Positions 23,516-31,251 of a stretch of DNA of 35,518 nucleotides are shown here, in pieces. The stretch comes from Bacteroidales bacterium. GTDB taxonomy: Bacteria; Bacteroidota; Bacteroidia; Bacteroidales; WCHB1-69. The DNA is taken from contig JAKSMC010000035.1 in the NCBI GenBank assembly GCA_024400835.1, positions 1 through 35,518 of the forward strand, in the 5' to 3' direction. The notes below the pieces were generated by a model, which had not been told where the DNA came from, did no database searches, and worked only from the letters and a program-made list of their open reading frames with translations. The position numbers and the translations under genes were made by a program. Positions within the stretch are counted from its first letter, which is position 1; each line of letters opens with the position of its first letter.

Positions 23516-25165
23516 ATGAAAAAAACTGTTCTTTGTAACGTATTGTTATTTATGGTATTGGCAGCATTTGCCCAACCTAATTCCATAAAAAACGTCATCT
23601 TTATGATTCCTGACGGAACTTCAACCAGCGTGCTATCTGCTGCCCGCTGGTATCAAATCTACCAAAATCCCAGCCAGAACAATTTAAATCTCGACCCTTT
23701 TGTTACAGGACTTATCCGCACCAACTCCTCGGATGCGCCCATCGGGGATTCCGCTCCCACAACCTCCTGTTACATGACGGGTTATCCAACACAGACGGGC
23801 TTCGTTTCCACCTATCCTGTAAAAACCGACCACGACTTGGTGCCGGTTGACGCCACCCGCGCCTATCAGCCCCTGGCCACCGTGCTCGAAGCCTGCAAAC
23901 AACTGCGTGACAAGGCCACCGGACTGGTCTTCACCTGCCAGTTCCCGCACGCCACTCCGGCCGACTGCTCATCACACTCCTATAACCGCAATCTGTACAG
24001 CATGATTGCCAAACAGATGGCTTACAACAACCTCGACGTGGTCATCGGCGGTGGTGTCTCCTTCCTCAAAGAACCCGAACAGAATTATCTGAAAAGCAAA
24101 GGCTACAGTCTCTTTTTGGACGATTACAAAGGAATGAAAAGCTGCACTAAATCACCGATGTGGGCGCTTTATGGCAAAGAAGCCATGAGCTACGACATCG
24201 AGCGCGACCCCAGCACCACGCCGTCTATCGCCGAGATGACCGAAAAGGCCATCGACCTGCTCTCCGCCGACCCTGAGGGCTTCTTCCTGATGGTGGAAGG
24301 CAGCAAGGTTGACTGGGCCGCACATGACAACGACGGATTGGCTGTCATCACCGATTTTCTGGCCTTCGACAAGGCCTGCAAAGTGGCACTCGACTTTGCC
24401 AAGAAGGACGGACACACCCTCGTCATCATCGTTCCCGACCACGGCACCAGCGCCATGACCATCGGCAGTATGAAATACACCAGCGGTTACGACAGACTCT
24501 CCCTGCAGCAAATTATGGAACCCATTTCCAAATACAAAATCTCCACTTGGACGATGGCCGACAAAATGAAAGCCGTGGAAACCAGCCAATGGCCCGCACT
24601 CTTCAAACAGTATTTCGACATCGACATCCAGGATGCTGAAATCGAATACCTGCAGAGTGCGAAAGACTACGACAAGTCTCCGCTTTCCAAAGAGGAACGC
24701 AAACACAACCTCAGTCTTGAGAAAATGCTGGCGCAGACCATCTACGGGCGTACGTGCCTCGGATTCACCACCTTCGGACATACGGGCGAAAACGTCTTCC
24801 TCGCCATGTACCATCCAGACGGCAAGGAACTTACCGGCGTCCACACCAACGTGGAACTCAACCACTACATGTGCCAGCAGATCGGCTTAGCCGCTGACGA
24901 TCTCGACAACATGACCGCCGAGAACTTCGTTGACCACAGACAGGTCTTCGCCGGCTACAAATACCAAATCGACAGCCTCGGCGTCGACAGCTACCGACTC
25001 ACTGTCAAAAACAAGAAAACAACGCTCACCGTGGAAAGCAACACCAACTACGTGACCGTGAATAAAATAAAATACGATCTCGGCTCCCTCGTGCTTTACT
25101 TCCCGATCAACCAGACTTTCTACCTGCCGAAAAACCTCGATATGTATCTCAATTTGAAAAGATAA
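23516..25165 (+). CDS. Secreted alkaline phosphatase
   Basis: A 549-residue exported phosphomonoesterase of the alkaline phosphatase superfamily. A signal peptide (MKKTVLCNVLLFMVLAAFA) is cleaved before Gln20. Metal and nucleophile motifs are Asp33 in FMIPDGTS, Ser79 in GDSAPTTSCYMTG, the EGSKVDWAAHDND block (Glu261, Asp266, His270, Asp271), PDHGTSAM (Asp308, His309) and His422 in FGHTGENV. Together these supply the two-zinc site. About 100 C-terminal residues form a beta-rich add-on (YKYQIDSLGVDSYRLTVKNKKTTLTV). It likely frees phosphate from organic esters in the periplasm. No pst or pho genes are near, and the downstream genes are housekeeping, so it is an unusual operon head. Confidence 0.93.
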   Translation: MKKTVLCNVLLFMVLAAFAQPNSIKNVIFMIPDGTSTSVLSAARWYQIYQNPSQNNLNLDPFVTGLIRTNSSDAPIGDSAPTTSCYMTGYPTQTGFVSTYPVKTDHDLVPVDATRAYQPLATVLEACKQLRDKATGLVFTCQFPHATPADCSSHSYNRNLYSMIAKQMAYNNLDVVIGGGVSFLKEPEQNYLKSKGYSLFLDDYKGMKSCTKSPMWALYGKEAMSYDIERDPSTTPSIAEMTEKAIDLLSADPEGFFLMVEGSKVDWAAHDNDGLAVITDFLAFDKACKVALDFAKKDGHTLVIIVPDHGTSAMTIGSMKYTSGYDRLSLQQIMEPISKYKISTWTMADKMKAVETSQWPALFKQYFDIDIQDAEIEYLQSAKDYDKSPLSKEERKHNLSLEKMLAQTIYGRTCLGFTTFGHTGENVFLAMYHPDGKELTGVHTNVELNHYMCQQIGLAADDLDNMTAENFVDHRQVFAGYKYQIDSLGVDSYRLTVKNKKTTLTVESNTNYVTVNKIKYDLGSLVLYFPINQTFYLPKNLDMYLNLKR

Positions 25166-25212
25166 ACTGACACTAAACCGAAATCAATATTCGCAAACAA
25201 TAAAATATCAAT

Positions 25213-26148
25213 ATGGAAACCACAAGTCTTAATTCAAACAACCAACAAAACAACGAAAATCCGTTGAAAAAATGGGTAGTCATCCTCGGCATTCTGGCCG
25301 GTCTCTTCTTCCTCAGCACACTCTATTTCGGATTCTTTGCCAAACCGACAATGAACAAGGAATTTGTAAAAGTTGAAGAAGCCAACAACGAACTGCAAGG
25401 CGAGCTCGACTCCTTGCTCGCCGAACACGAGAAAATCAAAGCACAGTACGGCGACCTTTCCGACCAACTCAGCGAGAAGGACAGCATCATCATGGCACAT
25501 GCTGCTGAAATCGAACAACTCATCAATTCCCAAGCCGACTACAAGAAAATCAAACGTCAGTTGGCCCGCCTACAGAACATTTCCCAAGAATATGTAAAGG
25601 AAATGGACAAACTCTATCAGGAGAACCAGACATTGAAGACGGAAAACACCCAAGTAAAGGCTGATTTGGAACAAGAGCGCCAAGACAAGGCCAACATCCA
25701 GAAATCCAACGACGACCTCAACGCCAAGATTTCCAATGCGGCCGTATATAAGGCATACAGCATCCACAGCGGCGGCTACAGCGTAAAGAACAAAGGTGTG
25801 GAAGAAGCTACTGACAAGGCTTCCCGCGTGAAACGTATCAAGACATCCTTCGTCTTGGGTGAGAATTCCCTGATTGAACCGGGTCCGGTCAACGTATATT
25901 GTCGTATCGCCATCCCAGGCTCCGGCAAAGTGCTCACCCCGGGTTCTTCCGACTCCTACACTTTCGTACATGACGGACAACGCCTGCAGTATTCTGCTAA
26001 AAACACTGTCAACTACAATAACAAAGCACAAAACGTCACCATGTCCTGGGATTTGATGTCTGACGACAAAGCTGTCAAGGGCAAATACATCGTGCAAATC
26101 TTCACTGACGACCAATTGCTCGGCGAAAGTTCCTTCACCTTGAAATAA
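25213..26148 (+). CDS. Unrecognised single-pass coiled-coil membrane protein
   Basis: A 311-residue protein I recognise only as a conserved Bacteroidales type. Residues 20-42 are one hydrophobic membrane span (VVILGILAGLFFLSTLYFGFF). Residues about 48-175 form a strong coiled coil rich in Glu, Gln, Leu and Lys (LSEKDSIIMAHAAEIEQL, ENQTLKTENTQVKADLEQE). The C-terminal 130 residues form a compact, probably beta-sandwich domain (TSFVLGENSLIEPGPVNVYCRI to GESSFTLK). The orientation is probably N-in with the coiled coil and sandwich outside the cytoplasm. There is no enzymatic motif. It lies 47 bases after alkaline phosphatase and 25 bases before nusB. Confidence 0.78.
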   Translation: METTSLNSNNQQNNENPLKKWVVILGILAGLFFLSTLYFGFFAKPTMNKEFVKVEEANNELQGELDSLLAEHEKIKAQYGDLSDQLSEKDSIIMAHAAEIEQLINSQADYKKIKRQLARLQNISQEYVKEMDKLYQENQTLKTENTQVKADLEQERQDKANIQKSNDDLNAKISNAAVYKAYSIHSGGYSVKNKGVEEATDKASRVKRIKTSFVLGENSLIEPGPVNVYCRIAIPGSGKVLTPGSSDSYTFVHDGQRLQYSAKNTVNYNNKAQNVTMSWDLMSDDKAVKGKYIVQIFTDDQLLGESSFTLK

Positions 26149-26173
26149 TTCTCCAACGACTCAACATCTCACT

Positions 26174-27124
26174 ATGATTAGCCGCAGATATATTAGAACC
26201 AAAACTATGCAGGCGCTCTACGCGCACAGCCTGAAGCCGTTTGAATCCGTGACTCAAGCGCAACACGACCTCATCTTCACGGTGAAAAACTGCTACACTC
26301 TGTTTTTATGGCTCTTCTCCATTCTTCCAGAAGTGGCCTTCTACAGAGCCAACAAACTCGAAGACCTCAAAGGCAAGAACAACCCAACGCCCGAGGACCT
26401 GCATCCTAACTTGAAATTCGTCGACAACGAGGTGATTCGACAAATCGAAGAAAACGTCACCTTGAAAAAATTGTTCCCCCAACATCATATCAACTGGTCC
26501 GAAGACACCGACTTCATCGTCAATCTCTTCCACACCATCGAAGAACTCGATGAATACCAGGCCTATATGAACAACCAGAACGGCGATTATGAGGAAGACA
26601 AGAAATTAGTGCTCACCATTATCGAAAAAGTCTTTGCCACGAACGACCTCATGCGCTGGTTCTTCGGCGAAAAAGATCCCAACTGGATTGACGACTACGA
26701 AGAAGCCCTCTCCATGCTCTATATGAACATCAGCGACTTCAAGCAGAAAAAGGGTGACAACTGCAAAATCGCAACGCTCTTCAAAAATACCAGAGACGAC
26801 GAACAATTCTGCAAACAACTATTCCTCAAAACTTTGGAACATGATGCAGAATACGAAGAGATCATCGAATCCAAACTGCAGAACTGGGAACTGGACCGCA
26901 TCATCGGTATGGACATGCTGCTCATGAAGATGGCCATCTGCGAACTCACGGAATTCCCGGAAATCCCTGTTAAAGTAACATTAAACGAATACATTGATTT
27001 AGCCAAATTATACTCTTCCGACAAGAGCAAGGTCTTCATCAACGGCGTGTTAGACAGAACCATCGTGGAACTGCGCGAACAAGGCAGGCTGAATAAGACC
27101 GGAAGAGGATTGTTTCAAAATTAG
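26174..27124 (+). CDS. nusB: Transcription antitermination factor NusB (long form)
   Basis: A 316-residue NusB, about twice the length of the E. coli protein. The N-terminus MISRRYIRTKTMQALYA is the classic NusB RNA-binding start. The canonical C-terminal half contains the LQNWELDRIIGMDMLLMKMAICEL helix pair and the NEYIDLAKLYSSDKSKVFINGVLD motif. About 170 residues between them are a Bacteroidota-specific insertion, acidic and helical. NusB with S10 binds boxA RNA in rRNA operons to prevent premature termination. It begins the conserved cluster nusB-DUF1573-yajC-ybbR-coaE, with a 4-base gap to the next gene. Confidence 0.94.
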   Translation: MISRRYIRTKTMQALYAHSLKPFESVTQAQHDLIFTVKNCYTLFLWLFSILPEVAFYRANKLEDLKGKNNPTPEDLHPNLKFVDNEVIRQIEENVTLKKLFPQHHINWSEDTDFIVNLFHTIEELDEYQAYMNNQNGDYEEDKKLVLTIIEKVFATNDLMRWFFGEKDPNWIDDYEEALSMLYMNISDFKQKKGDNCKIATLFKNTRDDEQFCKQLFLKTLEHDAEYEEIIESKLQNWELDRIIGMDMLLMKMAICELTEFPEIPVKVTLNEYIDLAKLYSSDKSKVFINGVLDRTIVELREQGRLNKTGRGLFQN

Positions 27125-27128
27125 CACT

Positions 27129-27596
27129 ATGAGAAAATTAACTTTTATTTTGGTGATTTTCAGCCTTATCACATTGAGCTCCTGCCATAAAAAACAGGCT
27201 GAAGAGGGCGACTTCAAAGTCAGCGACGTCCACTGCCCGCAGACAGCCGAAGGTATGTCGAAGAAAGACGCTGGCAAACTCCCCGTCATCACTTTCGAAA
27301 CCACCAATTATGATTTCGGCGATGTCATCCAAGGCGAGCGCCTGACATACGCTTTCAAGTTCAAGAACACCGGCAAGTCAAACCTCATCATCTATTCTTC
27401 GGAAGCCACTTGCGGCTGTACCACTTCCACACCGCCGAAGGCTCCTATCCGTCCTGGCGAGTCCGGCGAAATCCAAGTCACTTTCGACTCCAAGAGCCAA
27501 AAAGGCAAAGTGACCAAGCGCATCTTGGTGGGCGCCAACACCTATCCCGCAGAAAACATCATCACCATCACGGCCAATGTCTCTGTTCCGGAATAA
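27129..27596 (+). CDS. DUF1573 lipoprotein
   Basis: A 155-residue lipoprotein. The signal ends at LSSC, with the lipidated Cys at residue 20. The mature part is one DUF1573 immunoglobulin-like domain, signed by YDFGDVIQGERLTYAFKFKN and the EATCGCTTST loop followed by PGESGEIQVTFDS. DUF1573 is related to ASH/MSP-like beta-sandwiches; its role is unknown, probably structural at the envelope. It lies 4 bases after nusB and 30 before yajC. Confidence 0.9.
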   Translation: MRKLTFILVIFSLITLSSCHKKQAEEGDFKVSDVHCPQTAEGMSKKDAGKLPVITFETTNYDFGDVIQGERLTYAFKFKNTGKSNLIIYSSEATCGCTTSTPPKAPIRPGESGEIQVTFDSKSQKGKVTKRILVGANTYPAENIITITANVSVPE

Positions 27597-27626
27597 GTCT
27601 TTTATTAACATTTTAAATATTTAATT

Positions 27627-27956
27627 ATGAATTTATTACTTACAACATTATTACAAGCAGCTCCCGCAGCAAAAGGCGGCGGCAGCATGAGCCTCATCTT
27701 CATCCTGCTCATCATCCTCATTTTCTACTTCTTCATGATTCGTCCGCAACAGAAGAAACAAAAACAGGTTGAAGAATTCAGAAACAGCCTCGAAAAAGGT
27801 GCCAAAATCACAACCATCGGCGGTATCCACGGCAAAATCAAAGAAATCAAGGAAACCACTTTCGTAATTGAAATCGCCAACGATGTCTGCATCGAAATCG
27901 AAAAGGCTGCCGTCTCTATTGACGACGCACAACTGAAAGCTCAAAAGAACCAATAA
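27627..27956 (+). CDS. yajC: Preprotein translocase subunit YajC
   Basis: A 109-residue accessory subunit of the Sec holotranslocon. One transmembrane segment (residues about 20-38, MSLIFILLIILIFYFFMIRP) is followed by the family hallmark RPQQKKQK and a soluble beta-rich domain (GAKITTIGGIHGKIKEI, DVCIEIEKAAV). Length is normal. No secD or secF gene follows here, unlike in proteobacteria; instead it sits in the Bacteroidota nusB-coaE cluster. Confidence 0.95.
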   Translation: MNLLLTTLLQAAPAAKGGGSMSLIFILLIILIFYFFMIRPQQKKQKQVEEFRNSLEKGAKITTIGGIHGKIKEIKETTFVIEIANDVCIEIEKAAVSIDDAQLKAQKNQ

Positions 27957-27968
27957 CAACAGCTAATC

Positions 27969-28376
27969 ATGTCCGGACAACCGAAACTCAAACTGCCCTC
28001 ATTTGCCTTTTTGGTGTGCCTTGCCATTGCCACTGCTGGGTGGTTTGTCGTGACTTTTTCCAAAGAATATCGAGTGACCATGGATTATAAAATCCAATGT
28101 TACAACCTACCCGAGGATAAAAAGTCAGTTACGGTTTCCGACTCTGTTATATCTTTGACTTTCAATCAAAAAGGTCTAAAATATCTGATGAAGCCATATT
28201 CCAGCAAGGAAAAAGTCGTCTATATTTCAGTGGCCGATTTGATTAAGACAAAAAACAAAGTCACGGTATATTCCTTCTCGAACCGCGACCTGCGTGACTT
28301 CCTGTCGCACAATGTCTTCGGCTCGGAATTGGTATCCGTGGAAGCACCTGAAGTAATAACCTTCTATCTGCACTGA
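27969..28376 (+). CDS. Short YbbR/CdaR-like membrane-anchored protein
   Basis: A 135-residue protein with an N-terminal membrane anchor (residues 11-30) and a single beta-rich domain (YRVTMDYKIQCYNLP to VEAPEVITFYLH). In Bacteroidales the slot between yajC and coaE is normally filled by a YbbR-domain protein of about 300 residues with several tandem domains; here only enough sequence for one domain is present. The frame ends cleanly with a stop 1 base before coaE, so this looks like a genuine short version and not a visible frameshift. YbbR proteins regulate the di-adenylate cyclase DacA in other bacteria, but dacA is not in the window. The assignment rests mainly on position, so it is tentative. 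Confidence 0.6.
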   Translation: MSGQPKLKLPSFAFLVCLAIATAGWFVVTFSKEYRVTMDYKIQCYNLPEDKKSVTVSDSVISLTFNQKGLKYLMKPYSSKEKVVYISVADLIKTKNKVTVYSFSNRDLRDFLSHNVFGSELVSVEAPEVITFYLH

Positions 28377-28377
28377 C

Positions 28378-28935
28378 ATGTATAAAATTGCCCTGACGGG
28401 CGGCATCGGCACGGGGAAGACCTATCTTTCGAACCATTTCGTACAAATGGGCATTCCTGTCTTTTATGCCGACGACGAAGCCAAGAAAATATATCAGGAC
28501 AAAGAATTCATCCAATCTCTGTGCCGAGCATTCGGCACGGAGATTCTTTTTTCCGACGGACGGGTCAACTTCAGACAGCTCTCGAGCCTCGTCTTCAGTG
28601 ATGAAGATAAGTTGCAGACACTTAACGCGATGATACATCCGTGGGTGATGCGGAAATTCGAGGAATGGGCGGCTAAGCAGTCCTGCAACACGGTCATGAT
28701 GGAGGCCGCCATCGTGTTCGAAGGCAACCTCACACACTACTTTGACAAAATCATTGTAGCCGATGCTCCGTTGGAACTGCGCATCCAGCGCATCATGAAG
28801 CGCAATCCCGAATGGACGCGCGAAGAAATCCTGCAACGCATGGCCCGACAAATGCCACAAGAAGAAAAATGCCGCCGCGCCGACCTCGTCGTGTGCACCG
28901 GCGAAACATACGCGGAAGGACTGAAGTTTATATGA
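28378..28935 (+). CDS. coaE: Dephospho-CoA kinase
   Basis: A 185-residue kinase for the last step of coenzyme A synthesis, phosphorylating the ribose of dephospho-CoA. The Walker A motif GGIGTGKT occupies residues 8-15. It is followed by VFYADDEAKKIY (substrate-site Asp) and the lid region APLELRIQRIMKRN. The C-terminus is slightly shorter than the usual 200 residues. It starts one base after the YbbR-like stop and overlaps the next gene by 4 bases (ATGA), so all three are translationally coupled. Confidence 0.95.
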   Translation: MYKIALTGGIGTGKTYLSNHFVQMGIPVFYADDEAKKIYQDKEFIQSLCRAFGTEILFSDGRVNFRQLSSLVFSDEDKLQTLNAMIHPWVMRKFEEWAAKQSCNTVMMEAAIVFEGNLTHYFDKIIVADAPLELRIQRIMKRNPEWTREEILQRMARQMPQEEKCRRADLVVCTGETYAEGLKFI

Positions 28936-31112
28936 AACTCTTGAACAAACTGCTCATTTCGTTTTTTTGTATTGCTACGATTCTTTTAACAGCCAACGGC
29001 AATGCCCAACCCATCCAATCCAACAAATTGGGATTCGACTGGCTCCTGACCCCGGAAAAATCACAGGCATACGTACGCACGTCCGCCGATGGCAAAGAGC
29101 TGACCATCGGTAACGCCATGGTGTCGAGAACCTTCCGTTTAGAACCAGCCCTTTCCACGATCAGTTTGAAGAACCACATGACTGGGGAGGAAATGCTCCG
29201 CGCGGCCAGCCCCGAAGGGTTCCTGACCATTGACGGCAGAGAATACCCCGTGGGCGGATTGGCTAACCAACCAGAGCTGGCATTCTTAAAGCACGAATGG
29301 CTCGACCAGATGTCCCCATTAGCAAATGCCTTTCTCTTAAAAGACTATAGTGAAGGAACTATTGAAGAAAAAATCCACTGGGCCCGCAAACGTTGGGCTC
29401 TCAACAAACAAGTCCCTACTGGGAAGAGCGTGACCTTCACCTTAGAGGGTCAAGGCAGCGCCAAAGGGATTACCGTGCGCATCACCTTCTCTGCCTACGA
29501 CCATATTCCCGTCATCAGCAAGCAGATGGAAGTCGTCAACCACAGCGGCAAGGAAGTCTGCCTTGACGCATTCCGTCTGGAACATCTTTCCTTTGCCGAA
29601 CCCGATGGCCCTTATGCCGGCGATGCGCCCTGGGCTCTGCATGCTAAAATCCATGTCGAATCCGATTACAATTGTGCCGGGCAATCATCGCACAGAGGGA
29701 CAGACCGCACCACACATTGGGTTATGGATACGACTTTCACCAGCCAGCGCGAATACAATTGCACGACCTTGTGCATGCTTGATGTAAATCCCTCCATTGG
29801 CCCTGCCCAAAGAATAGGGGTTGGCGAAACCTTCCGCACCTTTACCGTCTGGGAAATGCTATTCGACACCTTCGACCACGAACGCCAAGGACTGTTCCAA
29901 CGCCGATTTTACAGCACCATAGCGCCTTGGGTGACCGAAAATCCCATCTTCGTGCATCTCACTTCCAACGATCCCACCACCGTACGTGCCATGGTGGACC
30001 AATGCGCAGAAACCGGTTATGAGATGATCATCCTCAGTTTCGGTTGCGGACTGAATGCGGAAGATGTCTCCGACGAGAACATCGCCCGCTACAAAGAGTT
30101 GGTAGATTATGCCCACTCCAAGGGCATCGAAATGGGCTGTTATTCGCTTTTAGCCAGTCGCCATATCGACAATGAAAACGACTGCATCAACATCCAAACG
30201 GGAGAACCCGGCGGGATGACCTTCGGCTATTCACCCTGTATTTGCAGTTCCTGGGGACAGACCTATTTTTCCAACCTTGAAAAATTCATCCAAGAAACAG
30301 GTATGGACTGTCTGGAACACGACGGTTCCTATCCCGGCGACTTTTGCGCCAGCGAAAACCATCCTGGACATCGGAACTTCAACGACTCGCAGTGGAATCA
30401 ATTCTACACCATTGCCAACTTCTACCATCGCATGTGCGAAAGCGGAGTCTATCTGAATGTTCCCGATTTCTATTTTCTAAACGGTTCCACAAAGACCAGC
30501 ATTGGCTACAAAGAGGTCAACTGGTCACTGCCACGCGAAATGCAGCTTTTGCACACCCGTCAGTTGAACTACGACTGTACCTTTGAGCGGCCGCAATCTG
30601 CCTGTTGGAGTTTTGTTCCCCTCACGCAATATCACGGCGGCGGCGAAGCAGCCACTATCGAGCCCTTGAGCGAGCACCTATTGGAATACAAGACCCTGAT
30701 GTTCCAAAACTACGCCGCCGGCGTACAAGCCTGCTACCGCGGTCCGCGCCTTTATGACACAGAAGAGACCAAACAAGCCGTGGTAGAAATCATCCAATGG
30801 TACAAGAAATACCGCAACATCCTCAACAGCGACATCATCCACCTGCGCAAGCCTGATGCCCGCGACTGGGACGGCATTCTGCATGTAAATCCCACTGAAA
30901 AGGAAAAGGGATTGGCCGTTTTCTACAATCCCCTAAATGTGCCCATCACCCGAACCATCAACCTGCCGCTCTACTATACCGGTTTAGAGCAGACAGCGCA
31001 CATTCGCGAACAGGAAGGAAAATCAAAAACATATCATTTGGACCGGAACTACAACGTTCAACTCACCGTAACCATACCCGCCAATGGCTACACTTGGTAT
31101 GTAATAGAATAA
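28932..31112 (+). CDS. Secreted glycoside hydrolase, clan-D-like (alpha-galactosidase-like)
   Basis: A 726-residue exported protein. The start at 28932 begins a clear signal peptide (MKLLNKLLISFF, cleavage before Gln26) and overlaps the coaE stop as ATGA; a longer frame back to 28812 would bury this signal in an Arg-rich out-of-frame shadow of coaE. The N-terminal 300 residues are beta-rich (supersandwich-like). Residues about 330-600 look like a TIM barrel, with GYEMIILSFGCG, CLEHDGSYPGD (Asp464 a candidate catalytic acid) and VNWSLPREMQLLHTRQ. A small C-terminal beta-domain follows (KGLAVFYNPLN, ITRTINLPLYY). This order resembles GH36/GH27-type alpha-galactosidases, but I am not sure of the family. 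Other Asp/Glu positions could be catalytic. Its coupling to coaE is odd. Confidence 0.68.
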   Translation: MKLLNKLLISFFCIATILLTANGNAQPIQSNKLGFDWLLTPEKSQAYVRTSADGKELTIGNAMVSRTFRLEPALSTISLKNHMTGEEMLRAASPEGFLTIDGREYPVGGLANQPELAFLKHEWLDQMSPLANAFLLKDYSEGTIEEKIHWARKRWALNKQVPTGKSVTFTLEGQGSAKGITVRITFSAYDHIPVISKQMEVVNHSGKEVCLDAFRLEHLSFAEPDGPYAGDAPWALHAKIHVESDYNCAGQSSHRGTDRTTHWVMDTTFTSQREYNCTTLCMLDVNPSIGPAQRIGVGETFRTFTVWEMLFDTFDHERQGLFQRRFYSTIAPWVTENPIFVHLTSNDPTTVRAMVDQCAETGYEMIILSFGCGLNAEDVSDENIARYKELVDYAHSKGIEMGCYSLLASRHIDNENDCINIQTGEPGGMTFGYSPCICSSWGQTYFSNLEKFIQETGMDCLEHDGSYPGDFCASENHPGHRNFNDSQWNQFYTIANFYHRMCESGVYLNVPDFYFLNGSTKTSIGYKEVNWSLPREMQLLHTRQLNYDCTFERPQSACWSFVPLTQYHGGGEAATIEPLSEHLLEYKTLMFQNYAAGVQACYRGPRLYDTEETKQAVVEIIQWYKKYRNILNSDIIHLRKPDARDWDGILHVNPTEKEKGLAVFYNPLNVPITRTINLPLYYTGLEQTAHIREQEGKSKTYHLDRNYNVQLTVTIPANGYTWYVIE

Positions 31113-31204
31113 ATAGGTAGCATTAAAAATGCCTCGCTCCTAATTTCCAACGACTAACCCCAAAAAAGGTCAATAGCCAATGCCAACTGTCAAAGTTAAA
31201 TTCC

Positions 31205-31212
31205 TATCTTTG
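31205..31212 (+). promoter_or_regulatory. Promoter -7 element of the C69 dipeptidase gene (TATCTTTG)
   Basis: A perfect TAnnTTTG match, identical to that of the S41 operon, 39 bases before the ATG at 31252. The leader between them contains three imperfect tandem CATAATC units. Confidence 0.65.
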
Positions 31213-31251
31213 CATCCTCATAATCGCATAATCATATAATCACATACGCAC

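Noticed and set aside
31113..31150. Terminator after the glycosidase gene (GCATT-AAA-AATGC)
   Set aside because: The stem is only 5 bp and no T-run follows, so it does not meet a terminator standard.
31225..31250. CATAATC tandem units as a CRISPR-like or satellite array
   Set aside because: Only three short imperfect units without spacers; reported only as a feature of the dipeptidase leader.
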